Shown: piece after piece, positions 50,024 through 62,485 of the stretch
How the letters are laid out: every line of letters begins with the position of its first letter
Position numbering within the stretch: the first letter of the stretch is position 1
Position numbers and translations under genes: made by a program
Origin: an uncultured Clostridia bacterium
GTDB lineage: Bacteria; Bacillota; Clostridia; Oscillospirales; Acutalibacteraceae
DNA: 64,000 bases
Direction: 5' to 3'
Assembly: GCA_944380885.1 (NCBI GenBank)
Contig: CALWIZ010000006.1
Span: forward strand, 1-64,000
The notes under the pieces: model-generated
Databases searched by the model: none
The model's input: the letters and a program-made list of their open reading frames with translations, nothing else
What the model was told of the DNA's origin: nothing

Positions 50024-50499
50024 TGCAGCATCTTGACATTTATGAGATTGAGGAGAAGCTCAAAAACGATGAGGAAGTTTCTTCTTTAACAGTCGGCATA
50101 AGCATGGAACCTATGCTGAGACAGCATAGAGATATCGTAATAATCAAGAGGGTAAACGGCAGACTGAAGAGAAACGATGTCCCGCTTTACCGCCGCGCAG
50201 GGTGTGACAGATTTATTCTGCACAGAATACTGAAAGTCACAAATGACGGCTATGTAATACGCGGTGACAACCTTTACAGAAAGGAATACGATGTCAAAGA
50301 CGGCGATATTATCGGCGTCCTTAAAGCGTTTTACCGTGACGGGAAGTATTACGACTGCGAAAAAAGCCGAAAATACAAAATATATGTCTTTTTGATGCGG
50401 ACAAGTTATCCTTTCAGATATTTCTGGAAATTCAGACTTCGTCCGTTCCTCGGAAAAATCAAACGCTTTATCTTAGTGCAAAAAAACAGAAAAAAGTAA
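50023..50499 (+). CDS. S24/S26-family peptidase of the RiPP locus
   Basis: The 158-residue protein has GISMEPMLRQHRDIVIIK (Ser27) and RFILHRILKV (His67), the Ser-His pattern of SipW-type S26B peptidases, then DGYVIRGDN. It lacks the N-terminal membrane helix of true signal peptidases, so it could act in the cytoplasm and trim the leader. It shares the operon with the maturase and PqqD genes. The Gly-Gly boundary would be unusual for this family, so substrate and cut site are unproven. Confidence 0.8.
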   Translation: MQHLDIYEIEEKLKNDEEVSSLTVGISMEPMLRQHRDIVIIKRVNGRLKRNDVPLYRRAGCDRFILHRILKVTNDGYVIRGDNLYRKEYDVKDGDIIGVLKAFYRDGKYYDCEKSRKYKIYVFLMRTSYPFRYFWKFRLRPFLGKIKRFILVQKNRKK

Positions 50500-50591
50500 T
50501 ACATTTTTATTCTTATTTTTAAACTTATTTAGATGTAGAAAATATTAAGGTTTTTTCTACATTTTGAGCAGCTAAAACATATAAAAAAATA

Positions 50592-50620
50592 TTGACAAAC
50601 CGAATACTATAAAGTATAGT
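50592..50620 (+). promoter_or_regulatory. lacZ promoter with palindromic operator
   Basis: TTGACA (50592-50597) and TATAGT (50615-50620) are 17 bases apart. The perfect palindrome ACTATA-AAG-TATAGT (50606-50620) includes the -10 box. Confidence 0.75.
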
Positions 50621-50635
50621 TGTTTTGTTAGATTA

Positions 50636-50684
50636 TACAGTACGGGAAAGGATATGGGATTTATAATAACTTTTCCGTACTGTA
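50636..50684 (+). promoter_or_regulatory. Leader hairpin upstream of lacZ
   Basis: TACAGTACGG (50636-50645) pairs with CCGTACTGTA (50675-50684). The loop is about 29 bases, with further A/T pairing. It lies in the 5' leader, and only TTGTTTATAT follows, so it is a possible attenuator. Confidence 0.5.
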
Positions 50685-50696
50685 TTGTTTATATAG

Positions 50697-53540
<2,844 letters not shown>

Positions 53541-53542
53541 TA

Positions 53543-53583
53543 AAAATACTCCCGTACCTTTTAAAGGTACGGGAGTATTTTTG
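53543..53583 (+). terminator. lacZ terminator
   Basis: AAATACTCCCGTACC/GGTACGGGAGTATTT is a 15-bp perfect stem, followed by TTTGT. Confidence 0.92.
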
Positions 53584-53635
53584 TAAGCGTTTTGCCGTGC
53601 GCGGTCAGATGGTTTTACCGCTATATTAAAATTTA

Positions 53636-54742
53636 TCAGTAGAGTTTTACCTCGCTCCAGAGTGTCTCGTAATAGGTGCGGATTTCCTCATCTATGTCGT
53701 GATAATACTGCACTTTCGGAAGGTCTGCCTCGTCAGGATAAAGAATCTCATTTTGATAGTAGCAGTAGTCCTCGTTGTTTATGACCGCAGTATTGGGGGA
53801 AGCGTAGCCGATGTATTCGGCGTTCGCGGTAGCAATGTCAGGCTCAAGCAGGAAGTTGATATACATAAGCGCCGCTTCGTAGTTTTTGGCGTTTTTCGGT
53901 ATGCAGATCGAGTCGACAAATATATTTGTTCCCTCTTCCGGATAGAAGAAACGCAGGTCCTCATTGGTGTCGTACATTGTAAGATAGTCGCCGGCGTAAT
54001 AGGGGGCAACGGAAGCCTCTCCGGTCTCCATTTTACCGTAAATCTCATCCATTACATACGACTGAAGATTTGCCTTGCCCTCTTTAAGCAGGTCGGCAGC
54101 GGCGTCCCAGTCGGCTTTATTAAGCGTGTTTACGTCCTGTCCGAGAATCATCTGCGCGGTCATAAAGGCATCGCGCGGATTGTCGAAGTTAAGCGCCATA
54201 TCCTTGTACTTCTCGTCCCACAGAACCTTCCATGAATGTTCTATATCGCCTCCGGTCAGCTTTTCGTTGTAAATAATTCCGACAAGGCCTACATTATAGG
54301 GTACGCTGTATTGATCCTCGGGATCGAAAAACAGCTTTTTGTATTCGTCTGCTATAAGGTCATAGTTGGATATTTTTGAGGTGTCGATAGTCTGGAGCAT
54401 ATCCTCCTTTATAAGACGCTCGATCATATAGTCGGAGGGTATTATGATATCGTAATTGATTCCGCCGCCGGCTAACTGTGAATACATGGTTTCGTTGCTT
54501 ACAAAGGTGAGGTAATCCACTTTTATGCCGGTGTATTTTTCAAATTCCTTGTTTACGTCGACCGTGTCGTCCTTACCGTCGGAGATGTATTCGCCCCAGT
54601 TGTATACCGTAAGAGTGGTGCCTTCAAGGCTTTTGTCGTACTCGGCGCGCAGCTCGAGATCCTTGTATTCGTAGCCGCAGCCGGTAAGAAGTACAGAGAG
54701 CGCCGACACGAGGGCGCAGACAAGTGCAATGTATTTTTTCAT
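53636..54742 (-). CDS. potD: Spermidine/putrescine-binding lipoprotein
   Basis: The 368-residue lipoprotein has signal MKKYIALVCALVSALSVLLTGC (lipobox LTGC, Cys22). TLTVYNWGEYISDG and VDYLTFVSNETMYSQLAGGGINYDIIIPSDYMIERL are PotD signatures. Later DNPRDAFMTAQM and PEEGTNIFVDSICIPKNAKN also fit. It delivers polyamines to PotABC. It is the last gene of the operon, 96 bases after potC. Confidence 0.93.
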   Translation of the reverse strand: MKKYIALVCALVSALSVLLTGCGYEYKDLELRAEYDKSLEGTTLTVYNWGEYISDGKDDTVDVNKEFEKYTGIKVDYLTFVSNETMYSQLAGGGINYDIIIPSDYMIERLIKEDMLQTIDTSKISNYDLIADEYKKLFFDPEDQYSVPYNVGLVGIIYNEKLTGGDIEHSWKVLWDEKYKDMALNFDNPRDAFMTAQMILGQDVNTLNKADWDAAADLLKEGKANLQSYVMDEIYGKMETGEASVAPYYAGDYLTMYDTNEDLRFFYPEEGTNIFVDSICIPKNAKNYEAALMYINFLLEPDIATANAEYIGYASPNTAVINNEDYCYYQNEILYPDEADLPKVQYYHDIDEEIRTYYETLWSEVKLY

Positions 54743-54838
54743 TTATCATTTTCCTTTCTTAAAGCACGGACAGCAGGCTCAAACCCCGATTTATTGCGGA
54801 AAACTGTCAATGTGCATTATTAAAATATTGTTTGATAC

Positions 54839-55648
54839 TTATACGCGCCGTATTTCGGTGCGCTTTTTTTCGCTTTTGGTCTGAAGTATATTATATAGTA
54901 TAAGAAGTACAAACACCGTTATGAAAATAAGGGTTGACAAAGCGTAGGTATCCGGTGTGACCGATTTCTTTGTCATATTGTAAATCACTATCGGCAGGGT
55001 CTGATAATGACCGCAGGTAAAATAGCTGATTACAAAATCGTCAAGTGATAAGGTAAACGCCATTATAAAGCCTGTGACTATTCCGGTCGAGATAGAGGGA
55101 AGTATCACCTTAAAGAATGCCTTTACCGGCGTGCAGCCGAGATCCATCGCGGCTTCGGACAAATGAGCGTCGGTCTGCCGCAGTCTCGGAATGACTGACA
55201 GTATAACATAGGGCAGGTTAAAGGTGATGTGTGCTATCAGCACTGTGGCAAAGCCCAGTGACTCATCAAGACCGATGAGCTTTCCGAAAAATATGAAAAG
55301 CAGCATAAGCGATATTCCTGTAACTATATCGGCGTTCATCATCGGTATCTGCGTTACCGACATTACCGCTTTTTTCGCAATGCGGTTCCGTATGGCGGTT
55401 ATGCCTACCGCCGCCGCCGTGCCGAGCACGGTGGATATTATCGCTGAAAGCAGGGCAATTATCAGCGTGTGTTCAAGCGCTGAAAGCATTACCGTGTTTT
55501 TGACAAGCCCTTCATACCAGCGTGTTGAAAATCCGCCCATAACCCATACGCTGCTTGACGAGTTGAATGAAAATACTATCATTACCGCCACGGGAGCGTA
55601 AAGAAAAAGGATTATCAGAGCAATATAAAGACGGGAAAGCAGCTTCAC
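54839..55648 (-). CDS. potC: Spermidine/putrescine ABC permease PotC
   Basis: The 269-residue protein has six membrane helices. The EAA loop region DAHLSEAAMDLGCTPVKAFFKVILPSISTGIVTGFIMAFTLSLDDFVISYF is diagnostic for PotC-type permeases. The start overlaps the potB stop by four bases. It forms the translocation pore with PotB. Confidence 0.93.
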   Translation of the reverse strand: MKLLSRLYIALIILFLYAPVAVMIVFSFNSSSSVWVMGGFSTRWYEGLVKNTVMLSALEHTLIIALLSAIISTVLGTAAAVGITAIRNRIAKKAVMSVTQIPMMNADIVTGISLMLLFIFFGKLIGLDESLGFATVLIAHITFNLPYVILSVIPRLRQTDAHLSEAAMDLGCTPVKAFFKVILPSISTGIVTGFIMAFTLSLDDFVISYFTCGHYQTLPIVIYNMTKKSVTPDTYALSTLIFITVFVLLILYNILQTKSEKKRTEIRRV

Positions 55649-56475
55649 ATCAGCACACCTCCGTCCTCATCGTTACCGCCGCACCTGTTCATTATAAACA
55701 GGCAGACAAGTATCATAACCATAAGCACCAGCGATATTGCCGACGCGATATTGTAGTATGTGGGACCGAGATTGAAGAAATATTCAATCGTATCGCCTAT
55801 AAGCATTGTTTTGTTGCCGCCGAGCTTCTGAGAGATGTAAAAGGTGCTGACCGACGGTACGAAAACCATTGTTATGCCCGATATCATTCCCGGCTTTGAG
55901 AGCGGGAAAAGAACTCTCCTGAATTTTGTGAATGCGTCCGATCCAAGATCCTCCGCCGCTTCAAGCAGGGATTTGTCCAGCTTTGACATAACCGAGTAAA
56001 GCGGAAGTATCATATACGGTATAAAATCGTACACCATACCCAGTATAACCGCGCCCGGCGTATTTATAAGCCGCAGAGGACCAAGCCCCAGCTTCGAGAG
56101 AAAGGTGTTTATAAGTCCGGTGTTGGCGAGTATCGTTATCCATGAGTAAGTTCGGATAAGAAAGTTCATCCACATAGGTATCATAACGATCATAAAAAGC
56201 ATACGCTGAGAGGAAATATTCAGCTTTGTCATAAAATACGCCATCGGATAGGCTAAAACAAGGGTTATAAGCGTTGCCACCGCCGCGTAAAGGATAGATA
56301 TGCCAAATGCCTTCTTGTATTTGCCTATATCGGATATATTTGCAAGGGTAAAGGCACCGTTCTGGTCTGTCAGAGAAAAGTAAACCATTATTATTAAAGG
56401 TACTACAATAAATATCGCCGACCATACTATATAAGGAGAGGCTACCAGCTTATTGCCGAAGGCTTTTTTGTTCAC
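55645..56475 (-). CDS. potB: Spermidine/putrescine ABC permease PotB
   Basis: The 276-residue permease has six helices and the EAA loop [74 protein letters not shown] is a further PotB-like segment. It overlaps potA by four bases and potC by four. Confidence 0.93.
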   Translation of the reverse strand: MNKKAFGNKLVASPYIVWSAIFIVVPLIIMVYFSLTDQNGAFTLANISDIGKYKKAFGISILYAAVATLITLVLAYPMAYFMTKLNISSQRMLFMIVMIPMWMNFLIRTYSWITILANTGLINTFLSKLGLGPLRLINTPGAVILGMVYDFIPYMILPLYSVMSKLDKSLLEAAEDLGSDAFTKFRRVLFPLSKPGMISGITMVFVPSVSTFYISQKLGGNKTMLIGDTIEYFFNLGPTYYNIASAISLVLMVMILVCLFIMNRCGGNDEDGGVLM

Positions 56476-57593
56476 GGCTCCTCCTCCTCTGCGTCCGAAA
56501 GATGGTCAATCTCCTCGCTGTATGAGGAATAGTCGCCGTAAAGTCCCGAATATTCTGATTTTTTCATTATATGAATAGCGTCCGGCTCGATATAAAGACC
56601 TACGCTGTCTCCGGCAAAATGCTCGTCGGTGGTCTGTATCATCCATTTAAAGCCGCCTATGTCAACTATTATCTCGTAATGCACGCCGAGGAACGCGACC
56701 GATGTTACTACACCTTTAAGCATTCCCTTCTCCGGTTCTACTATGTCAACATCTTCGGGTCTTACCACAACATCGACCGATTCGCCTGCCGCAAATCCCT
56801 TGTCAAGACAGTCAAACTTCTGACCCGAAAACTCTACATAATAATCTTTCAACATTTTACCGTCAACAATATTGGATTCGCCTATGAAATCAGCCACAAA
56901 TGCGTTTCGCGGCTCGTTGTAAATATCCTGCGGGGTGCCTACCTGCTGGATACGTCCCGAATCCATAACCACGACCCTGTCAGACATTGTAAGCGCTTCC
57001 TCCTGGTCGTGGGTGACAAATATGAAGGTTATACCGAGCTGCTGCTGTATCTTTTTAAGCTCCTTCTGCATATCCTTCCGCAGTTTCAGGTCAAGTGCCG
57101 CAAGCGGTTCGTCAAGCAGAAGCACCTTCGGGTGATTGGCAATGGCGCGGGCAATCGCCACACGCTGCTGCTGGCCGCCTGAAAGCGTGTCCGTATGCCG
57201 CTTTTCAAGGCCGGTAAGGTTTACGAGCTTTAACATTTCCGCTACCTTTTCTTTTATTTCGCTTTCCGGACGCTTTTTTACCCGCAGTCCGAAAGCAATG
57301 TTTTCATAAACATTAAGGTGCGGAAAAAGGGCATAACGCTGAAAAATGGTGTTGACCTGACGTTTGTACGCAGGAACACCATTGATTTTTTTGCCCTCAA
57401 ACAAAACATCTCCGGTATCCGGCTCCAAAAAGCCTGCTATAAGCCGCAGGGTTGTGGTTTTTCCGCAGCCTGACGGTCCTAACAGGGTTATAAATTCGCC
57501 GTCGACAATGTCGAGGTTAAGCCCGTCAAGCACCTGCTCGCCGTCAAAAGCGACCGAAATGTTCTTGAGTTCCACTATATTTTCTTTTTCCAT
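56472..57593 (-). CDS. potA: Spermidine/putrescine ABC ATPase PotA
   Basis: The 373-residue ATPase has Walker [13 protein letters not shown], signature [16 protein letters not shown], Walker [14 protein letters not shown] and His-loop [22 protein letters not shown]. The C-terminal TOBE-like domain ([15 protein letters not shown]) is the regulatory part typical of PotA. It heads the potABCD operon behind a long structured leader. Confidence 0.95.
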   Translation of the reverse strand: MEKENIVELKNISVAFDGEQVLDGLNLDIVDGEFITLLGPSGCGKTTTLRLIAGFLEPDTGDVLFEGKKINGVPAYKRQVNTIFQRYALFPHLNVYENIAFGLRVKKRPESEIKEKVAEMLKLVNLTGLEKRHTDTLSGGQQQRVAIARAIANHPKVLLLDEPLAALDLKLRKDMQKELKKIQQQLGITFIFVTHDQEEALTMSDRVVVMDSGRIQQVGTPQDIYNEPRNAFVADFIGESNIVDGKMLKDYYVEFSGQKFDCLDKGFAAGESVDVVVRPEDVDIVEPEKGMLKGVVTSVAFLGVHYEIIVDIGGFKWMIQTTDEHFAGDSVGLYIEPDAIHIMKKSEYSGLYGDYSSYSEEIDHLSDAEEEEP

Positions 57594-57857
57594 AAAAGCA
57601 TCCCCCTTTGTTCAACACTAAAGTGCCGACACAAGAATAATTATCCGCCCTCCCCGGTTGTTGCCATGTCCGGATTTTTGAGCCCGGGGAAGAAATACCC
57701 TGTGCGATACCCGCAGCTTCTTCGTAATATGCCCTGAACAAAGGGTTTTTCATAGTTTTCTGAAGCTCTGACGCCTCGAAACTACGGCATAAAATCTGAA
57801 ACCGCTCTCTACACAGATGCCTTTTATCAAACATATTTAATTGTAATGTCCGACTAA
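57594..57857 (-). promoter_or_regulatory. Long structured leader of potABCD
   Basis: From the promoter at 57864-57892 the transcript would have about 263 bases before the potA ATG. Complementary pairs in order include GGCAT/ATGCC with inner CTG/CAG, GTAGTTT with AAACTAT, and CCCGGG/CCGGGG-like GC-rich segments near the gene. No known riboswitch class is recognised. A 96-codon frame across this region has no RBS. Confidence 0.5.
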
Positions 57858-57863
57858 ATATTG

Positions 57864-57892
57864 AATATACAATGAAACTCTTAAAATGTCAA
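57864..57892 (-). promoter_or_regulatory. potABCD promoter
   Basis: TTGACA (57887-57892) and TATATT (57864-57869) on the minus strand are 17 bases apart. Confidence 0.75.
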
Positions 57893-58038
57893 GTAAAATT
57901 TTCGGTTTTTCAACAATTTTCTGAAATAAATCAGACTCATTTTTAAAAAACTCCTTTATGCTCGCTTTTTCTCTGTTTTTCTCCCAAATGCTACGATTTT
58001 ATAAAAACAGATTTTTTGGGCGCAGCGGTAATAAAATG

Positions 58039-58067
58039 TTGATGATTTTTATAAGATGTGCTATAAT
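58039..58067 (+). promoter_or_regulatory. ruvCAB promoter
   Basis: TTGATG (58039-58044) and TATAAT (58062-58067) have a 17-base spacer. No SOS box is visible here. Confidence 0.7.
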
Positions 58068-58107
58068 AATAAATTATAATGCGGTAGTATGCCATGGAGG
58101 CGATAAG

Positions 58108-58614
58108 GTGAGGATTTTAGGAATAGACCCGGGTTATGCGACGGTAGGCTACGGACTGGTGGATTACTGCCGCTGTAAGTTCAATCCCGTCGCTTTCGGC
58201 GCGATAACAACGCCTGCCGGAATACCTTTCCCGAGGAGACTCGGGGACATATACCGCGATATGATAAGCATAATAGAAAAATATAAGCCTGACGAAATGG
58301 CTGTGGAGCGGCTTTATTTCAATACCAACACCACAACCGCTATTGATGTGGCGCAGGCGCGCGGGGTAATAGTGCTTGCGGCTCAGAACTGTTCGCTTCC
58401 GGTTTTCGAGTATACGCCGCTTCAGATCAAGCAGGCGATAACCGGATACGGCAGGGCGGAAAAGCGGCAGGTAATGGAAATGGTTAAAAATATTCTGGCA
58501 CTCGATAGGGTGCCTAAGCCTGACGACACGGCTGACGCGCTTGCGCTTGCCGTATGCCACGCGCACTGCTCGGGCACAACTTATTCAAGACTTTACAGGG
58601 GGGCTGTAAGATGA
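58108..58614 (+). CDS. ruvC: Holliday junction resolvase RuvC
   Basis: The start is GTG 58108, eight bases after GGAGG, giving 168 residues. An earlier in-frame ATG would include non-coding leader. ILGIDPGYATVGYGLVDY (first catalytic Asp), AVERLYFNTNTTTAIDVAQARG (catalytic Glu) and PDDTADALALAVCHAH (last Asp) are intact. It cleaves Holliday junctions with RuvAB. Its stop overlaps the ruvA ATG. Confidence 0.95.
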   Translation: MRILGIDPGYATVGYGLVDYCRCKFNPVAFGAITTPAGIPFPRRLGDIYRDMISIIEKYKPDEMAVERLYFNTNTTTAIDVAQARGVIVLAAQNCSLPVFEYTPLQIKQAITGYGRAEKRQVMEMVKNILALDRVPKPDDTADALALAVCHAHCSGTTYSRLYRGAVR

Positions 58615-59213
58615 TAGCGTCCTTAAGGGGTACTCTTATTCATACAGATAATGTTTCAGCTGTGGTGGAGTGTTCGGGCGTCGGTTTCAGGCTGGCGGTA
58701 ACAAAGAACACGCTTTACAGACTGCCGCAAAAGGGGCAGGAGGTATTTCTTTATACCTTTTTAGCGGTCAGGGAGGACGCGCTCGACCTTTATGGGTTTA
58801 TAGACGCTGACGAGCTTGAGGCGTTCAAGCTGATAACCGCGGTAAACGGCGTTGGGGCAAAAATAGGAATCGCGATTCTTTCGGAGTTCAGCCCTTCTCA
58901 GCTGAGAATTTATATCGCGAGCGGTGACGCGAAAGCGCTTACCGCGGCGTCGGGCGTGGGAATAAAGCTGGCGCAGAGGATAGTGCTGGAGCTTAAGGAC
59001 AAGGTCGGAAGCATAGAGACCGACGACGGAATTGATATAAAGGCGGTGGGCAATGCGACGCTTAACAGCAACACAAAGGAGGCTGTGGCGGCGCTGGTTT
59101 CTCTCGGCTATTCGCAGAGCGAGGCGTCGCTCGCGGTCGGCAGGCTTGACACCGCTCTTTCCACCGAAGAGCTTATAAAGCAGGCGCTTAAACAGCTTGC
59201 GAGGGGGTTATAA
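58611..59213 (+). CDS. ruvA: Holliday junction branch migration protein RuvA
   Basis: The start is ATG 58611 (MIASLRGTLIHTDN), after AGGGGGG, giving 200 residues. Domains are the N-terminal OB-fold, two helix-hairpin-helix motifs (FKLITAVNGVGAKIGIAIL and LTAASGVGIKLAQRIVLELKDK) and a C-terminal RuvB-contact domain (EAVAALVSLGYSQSEASLAV). It recognises the four-way junction. Confidence 0.95.
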   Translation: MIASLRGTLIHTDNVSAVVECSGVGFRLAVTKNTLYRLPQKGQEVFLYTFLAVREDALDLYGFIDADELEAFKLITAVNGVGAKIGIAILSEFSPSQLRIYIASGDAKALTAASGVGIKLAQRIVLELKDKVGSIETDDGIDIKAVGNATLNSNTKEAVAALVSLGYSQSEASLAVGRLDTALSTEELIKQALKQLARGL

Positions 59214-59216
59214 CCG

Positions 59217-60263
59217 TTGATTGAACAGGAAATGGATTTTGAAAACCGGATAGTCTCTCCCGAATACAGCTATACCGAGGACGAGGCGGAGCTTTCGCTG
59301 CGCCCGAAAACCTTGAGCGAGTATATCGGGCAGGACAAGGCAAAGGAAAATTTAAGTATATATATAAAGGCGGCGCTCGGCAGACACGAAACACTTGACC
59401 ACGTTTTGCTGTACGGCCCTCCGGGACTCGGAAAAACCACCCTTTCGGGCATAATTGCGAGGGAAATGGGAGTTAATATGAGAGTCACTTCCGGTCCGGC
59501 TATTGAAAAGCAGGGCGACCTTGTGGCGATTCTTACCTCTCTTAATGAGGGCGATGTGCTTTTTATAGATGAGATACACCGTCTTCCGAGAAATGTCGAG
59601 GAGATACTTTATCCGGCAATGGAGGATTTCTCACTTGATATAATTTTAGGAAAAGGTCCTTCAGCGAGGTCGATAAGGCTTGATGTGCCGCATTTTACGC
59701 TGGTCGGCGCTACCACCCGTTCAGGACAGCTTACGGCGCCTTTGCGTGACCGTTTCGGAGTGCTTTTACGGCTTGAGCTTTACACGCCTGAGGATTTGGC
59801 AAAGATAATCACCCGTTCGGCGGGAATACTCGGCATAAAGATAGAAAACGACGGAGCGCTTGAAATAGCCTCACGTTCAAGAGGTACGCCGAGAATAGCT
59901 AACCGACTGCTTAAAAGGGTAAGGGACATAGCTCAGGTTGAGTATGACGGAGATATAACAGAAGAAGTGGCCAGAGCGGCTTTGTCAAGGTTTGAAATAG
60001 ACGAGCTGGGGCTCGATGATTTCGACCGGAAGATGCTATCAACCATAATAACCAACTATTCGGGCGGACCTGTCGGGCTTGACACACTGGCGGCGGCGGT
60101 AGGTGAAGAAGCGGTTACGATCGAAGATGTTTACGAGCCGTATCTCATGCAGATAGGCTTTCTTACAAGAACCGCACGGGGCAGATGCGTCACTGCGCTT
60201 GCCTACGATCATTTGGGTATTGAGAGAAAAGGGGCGGACGGCGCTCAGCAATCTATGTTTTAA
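59217..60263 (+). CDS. ruvB: Holliday junction ATPase RuvB
   Basis: The start is TTG 59217. The 348-residue AAA+ motor has [19 protein letters not shown], Walker [11 protein letters not shown], Walker [10 protein letters not shown] and [18 protein letters not shown] (arginine finger). The C-terminal winged helix contacts DNA. It drives branch migration with RuvA. glmM follows 11 bases later. Confidence 0.96.
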   Translation: MIEQEMDFENRIVSPEYSYTEDEAELSLRPKTLSEYIGQDKAKENLSIYIKAALGRHETLDHVLLYGPPGLGKTTLSGIIAREMGVNMRVTSGPAIEKQGDLVAILTSLNEGDVLFIDEIHRLPRNVEEILYPAMEDFSLDIILGKGPSARSIRLDVPHFTLVGATTRSGQLTAPLRDRFGVLLRLELYTPEDLAKIITRSAGILGIKIENDGALEIASRSRGTPRIANRLLKRVRDIAQVEYDGDITEEVARAALSRFEIDELGLDDFDRKMLSTIITNYSGGPVGLDTLAAAVGEEAVTIEDVYEPYLMQIGFLTRTARGRCVTALAYDHLGIERKGADGAQQSMF

Positions 60264-60274
60264 GGAGAAGCATA

Positions 60275-61621
60275 ATGGGAAGATTATTCGGAACAGACGG
60301 AGCGAGAGGAATAGCCAACAGCGAGCTTACCTGCGAGCTTGCAACAAATATAGGAAGAGCGGCGGCGTATGTGCTGACCGAGAAGACCACAGAAAAGCCG
60401 AAGGTGCTTATCGGAAAGGATACCCGTGTGTCCTCCAATATGCTTGAAATGGCGCTTGCGGCAGGACTCTGCAGCGTTGGCGCAGATGTGGTGCTGGTAG
60501 GCTTTGTGCCGACGCCGGCTATAGCTTTTCTTGTGAAGGACAGAGAGGCGGACGCCGGAATTATGATTTCCGCCTCGCACAACCCCTGCGAATACAACGG
60601 CATAAAAATTTTTGACGGCAACGGCTACAAGCTGCCCGACGCCCTTGAGGAAGAGATAGAGGCGCTGGTGCTTGACGATATGAGCCCGATTAAATTTCCG
60701 GTTGGCGGCGAGGTAGGCAGCGTGTTTTTAAGACACGACTATGTGGATTTGTATATAGATCACCTCGTAAAATCGGTTGATACTGATTTGTCAGGCCTTA
60801 AAATAGCGATAGACTGCGCCAACGGCTGTGCCTCTTATACGGCTGAAAAACTCTTTACAAGGCTCGGCGCCACGGTTCATATGATGCACTGCAATCCTAA
60901 CGGCGTCAATATAAACGCGCGCTGCGGCTCGACTCATATGGAGGATCTTACCGATTATATAAACGGTCATGATATGGATTTGGGACTCGCGTTTGACGGG
61001 GACTCCGACCGCTGCCTCGCGGTAGACGAAAACGGGAAACTGATAGACGGCGACAGAATGATAGCCGTTTTTGCCCTTGATATGAAAAATAAAGGAATAT
61101 TGAACGACGATACCGCAGTGGTCACGGTTATGACCAATCTCGGTTTTAAGCAGTTCGCGGAACGCAACGGAATAAACGTGCTTGAGACTAAAGTGGGCGA
61201 CCGATATGTGCTTGAGGAGATGATTAAGCACAATTATCAGATTGGCGGTGAGCAGTCGGGACATATAATATTCAAGAACTTCGCCACAACGGGCGACGGT
61301 CAGCTTTCGGGCGCTATGCTGGCGGCGATATTGGCAAAGACTGGTAAGCCGGCATCCGAGGTAGCGTCGGTTATGACGGTGCTGCCTCAGACACTTGTTA
61401 ATATAAAAGCCTCCCCGGAGCTTAAGGAAAAGCTTAATACCGACAGTGATATTAAAGCAGCGATAGAAAATGTTAAAAAAGAGCTCGGAAAGAGCGGCAG
61501 AATACTTGTGCGCGCGTCGGGTACAGAACCGCTTATCCGTGTAATGCTTGAGGGCGAGAATATCGCCGAGATAAAGCGTCTCGCAAGGGACGTTGCGGCG
61601 GTTATAGAGGGCAAGGCATAA
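60275..61621 (+). CDS. glmM: Phosphoglucosamine mutase
   Basis: The 448-residue enzyme converts glucosamine-6-phosphate to glucosamine-1-phosphate for cell-wall precursors. MGRLFGTDGARGIANSELT starts it, ISASHNPCEYNGIKIF contains the phosphoserine, LAFDGDSDRCLAVDE binds the metal, and GEQSGHIIF and RASGTEPLIRVMLEG contact the sugar phosphate. It has a GGAG site. The last base overlaps the next start codon. Confidence 0.96.
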   Translation: MGRLFGTDGARGIANSELTCELATNIGRAAAYVLTEKTTEKPKVLIGKDTRVSSNMLEMALAAGLCSVGADVVLVGFVPTPAIAFLVKDREADAGIMISASHNPCEYNGIKIFDGNGYKLPDALEEEIEALVLDDMSPIKFPVGGEVGSVFLRHDYVDLYIDHLVKSVDTDLSGLKIAIDCANGCASYTAEKLFTRLGATVHMMHCNPNGVNINARCGSTHMEDLTDYINGHDMDLGLAFDGDSDRCLAVDENGKLIDGDRMIAVFALDMKNKGILNDDTAVVTVMTNLGFKQFAERNGINVLETKVGDRYVLEEMIKHNYQIGGEQSGHIIFKNFATTGDGQLSGAMLAAILAKTGKPASEVASVMTVLPQTLVNIKASPELKEKLNTDSDIKAAIENVKKELGKSGRILVRASGTEPLIRVMLEGENIAEIKRLARDVAAVIEGKA

Positions 61622-62484
61622 TGAGAACCGTTACAGGCTTTGACGATTATGAGCTTATCGACGCGGACAGCGGAGAGCGGCTTGAACGCTGGAAGGATAT
61701 AATCCTTATCCGTCCTGATCCTCAGATAATCTGGTCGGGAGAGCGGAAGGACAGGCGCTGGAAAAACGCCCACGCGGTGTATCACCGTTCTGCGAGCGGC
61801 GGAGGGCACTGGGAAAAGCTGAATCCTGTGCCTGATGTCTGGAGCGTTAATTATGAGGGACTTACCTTCAGGCTGAAGCCGATGGGCTTCAAGCACACCG
61901 GACTTTTTCCCGAGCAGGCGGTCAACTGGTCGCTTGCGGGGGAGCTTATTAAGAAGGAAAAACGTCAGCTTTCGGTGCTTAACCTTTTCGCCTATACCGG
62001 CGCCGCAACACTCGCCTGTCTTAAAGCGGGAGCCAAAGTGACCCATGTTGACGCCTCAAAGGGAATGGTGCAGTGGGCAAAGGAAAACGCCGCCGCTTCA
62101 GGACTTTCGGAAGCTCCGGTAAGGTGGCTTGTTGACGACTGTATGAAATTCGTAAAGCGTGAGCTGCGCCGCGGAAACCGGTACGACGCCGTGATAATGG
62201 ACCCGCCGTCATACGGAAGGGGACCGGCGGGAGAGGTCTGGAAGCTCGAGCAGCAGCTTGAGGAGCTTTTAAGCGAAACCGGAAAGCTGCTATCTGATAA
62301 CGCCGCTTTCTTTATTCTAAACTCATATACCGGCGGCCTTTCGCCGACGATTCTTAATTTTATGGTAAGGCGCTGTGCCGTGCCGGACAGGGGCGGAGAG
62401 GTGTCGACCGACGAGATAGGTCTTTTTGTCACCGAAAAGGGGATAAGCCTTCCCGCAGGAAATACAACGATTTGGACAAGATAG
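61621..62484 (+). CDS. Class I SAM methyltransferase, RlmI/RlmK-like
   Basis: The 287-residue protein contains MGFKHTGLFPEQAVNWSLAG, the Rossmann motif VLNLFAYTGAATLACLKAGAKVTHVDAS and MDPPSYGRG, the nucleobase-methylating DPPSY motif of rRNA methyltransferases. It resembles the C-terminal domain of RlmI/RlmK and lacks the PUA domain. The target position is unknown. It shares its start with the glmM stop and precedes ecfA1 by one base. Confidence 0.85.
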   Translation: MRTVTGFDDYELIDADSGERLERWKDIILIRPDPQIIWSGERKDRRWKNAHAVYHRSASGGGHWEKLNPVPDVWSVNYEGLTFRLKPMGFKHTGLFPEQAVNWSLAGELIKKEKRQLSVLNLFAYTGAATLACLKAGAKVTHVDASKGMVQWAKENAAASGLSEAPVRWLVDDCMKFVKRELRRGNRYDAVIMDPPSYGRGPAGEVWKLEQQLEELLSETGKLLSDNAAFFILNSYTGGLSPTILNFMVRRCAVPDRGGEVSTDEIGLFVTEKGISLPAGNTTIWTR

Positions 62485-62485
62485 T

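Noticed and set aside
57544-57834. A 96-codon minus-strand frame across the potA leader
   Set aside because: It has no ribosome binding site, runs into the potA coding region in another frame and has no recognisable motif. The segment is better explained as an untranslated leader.
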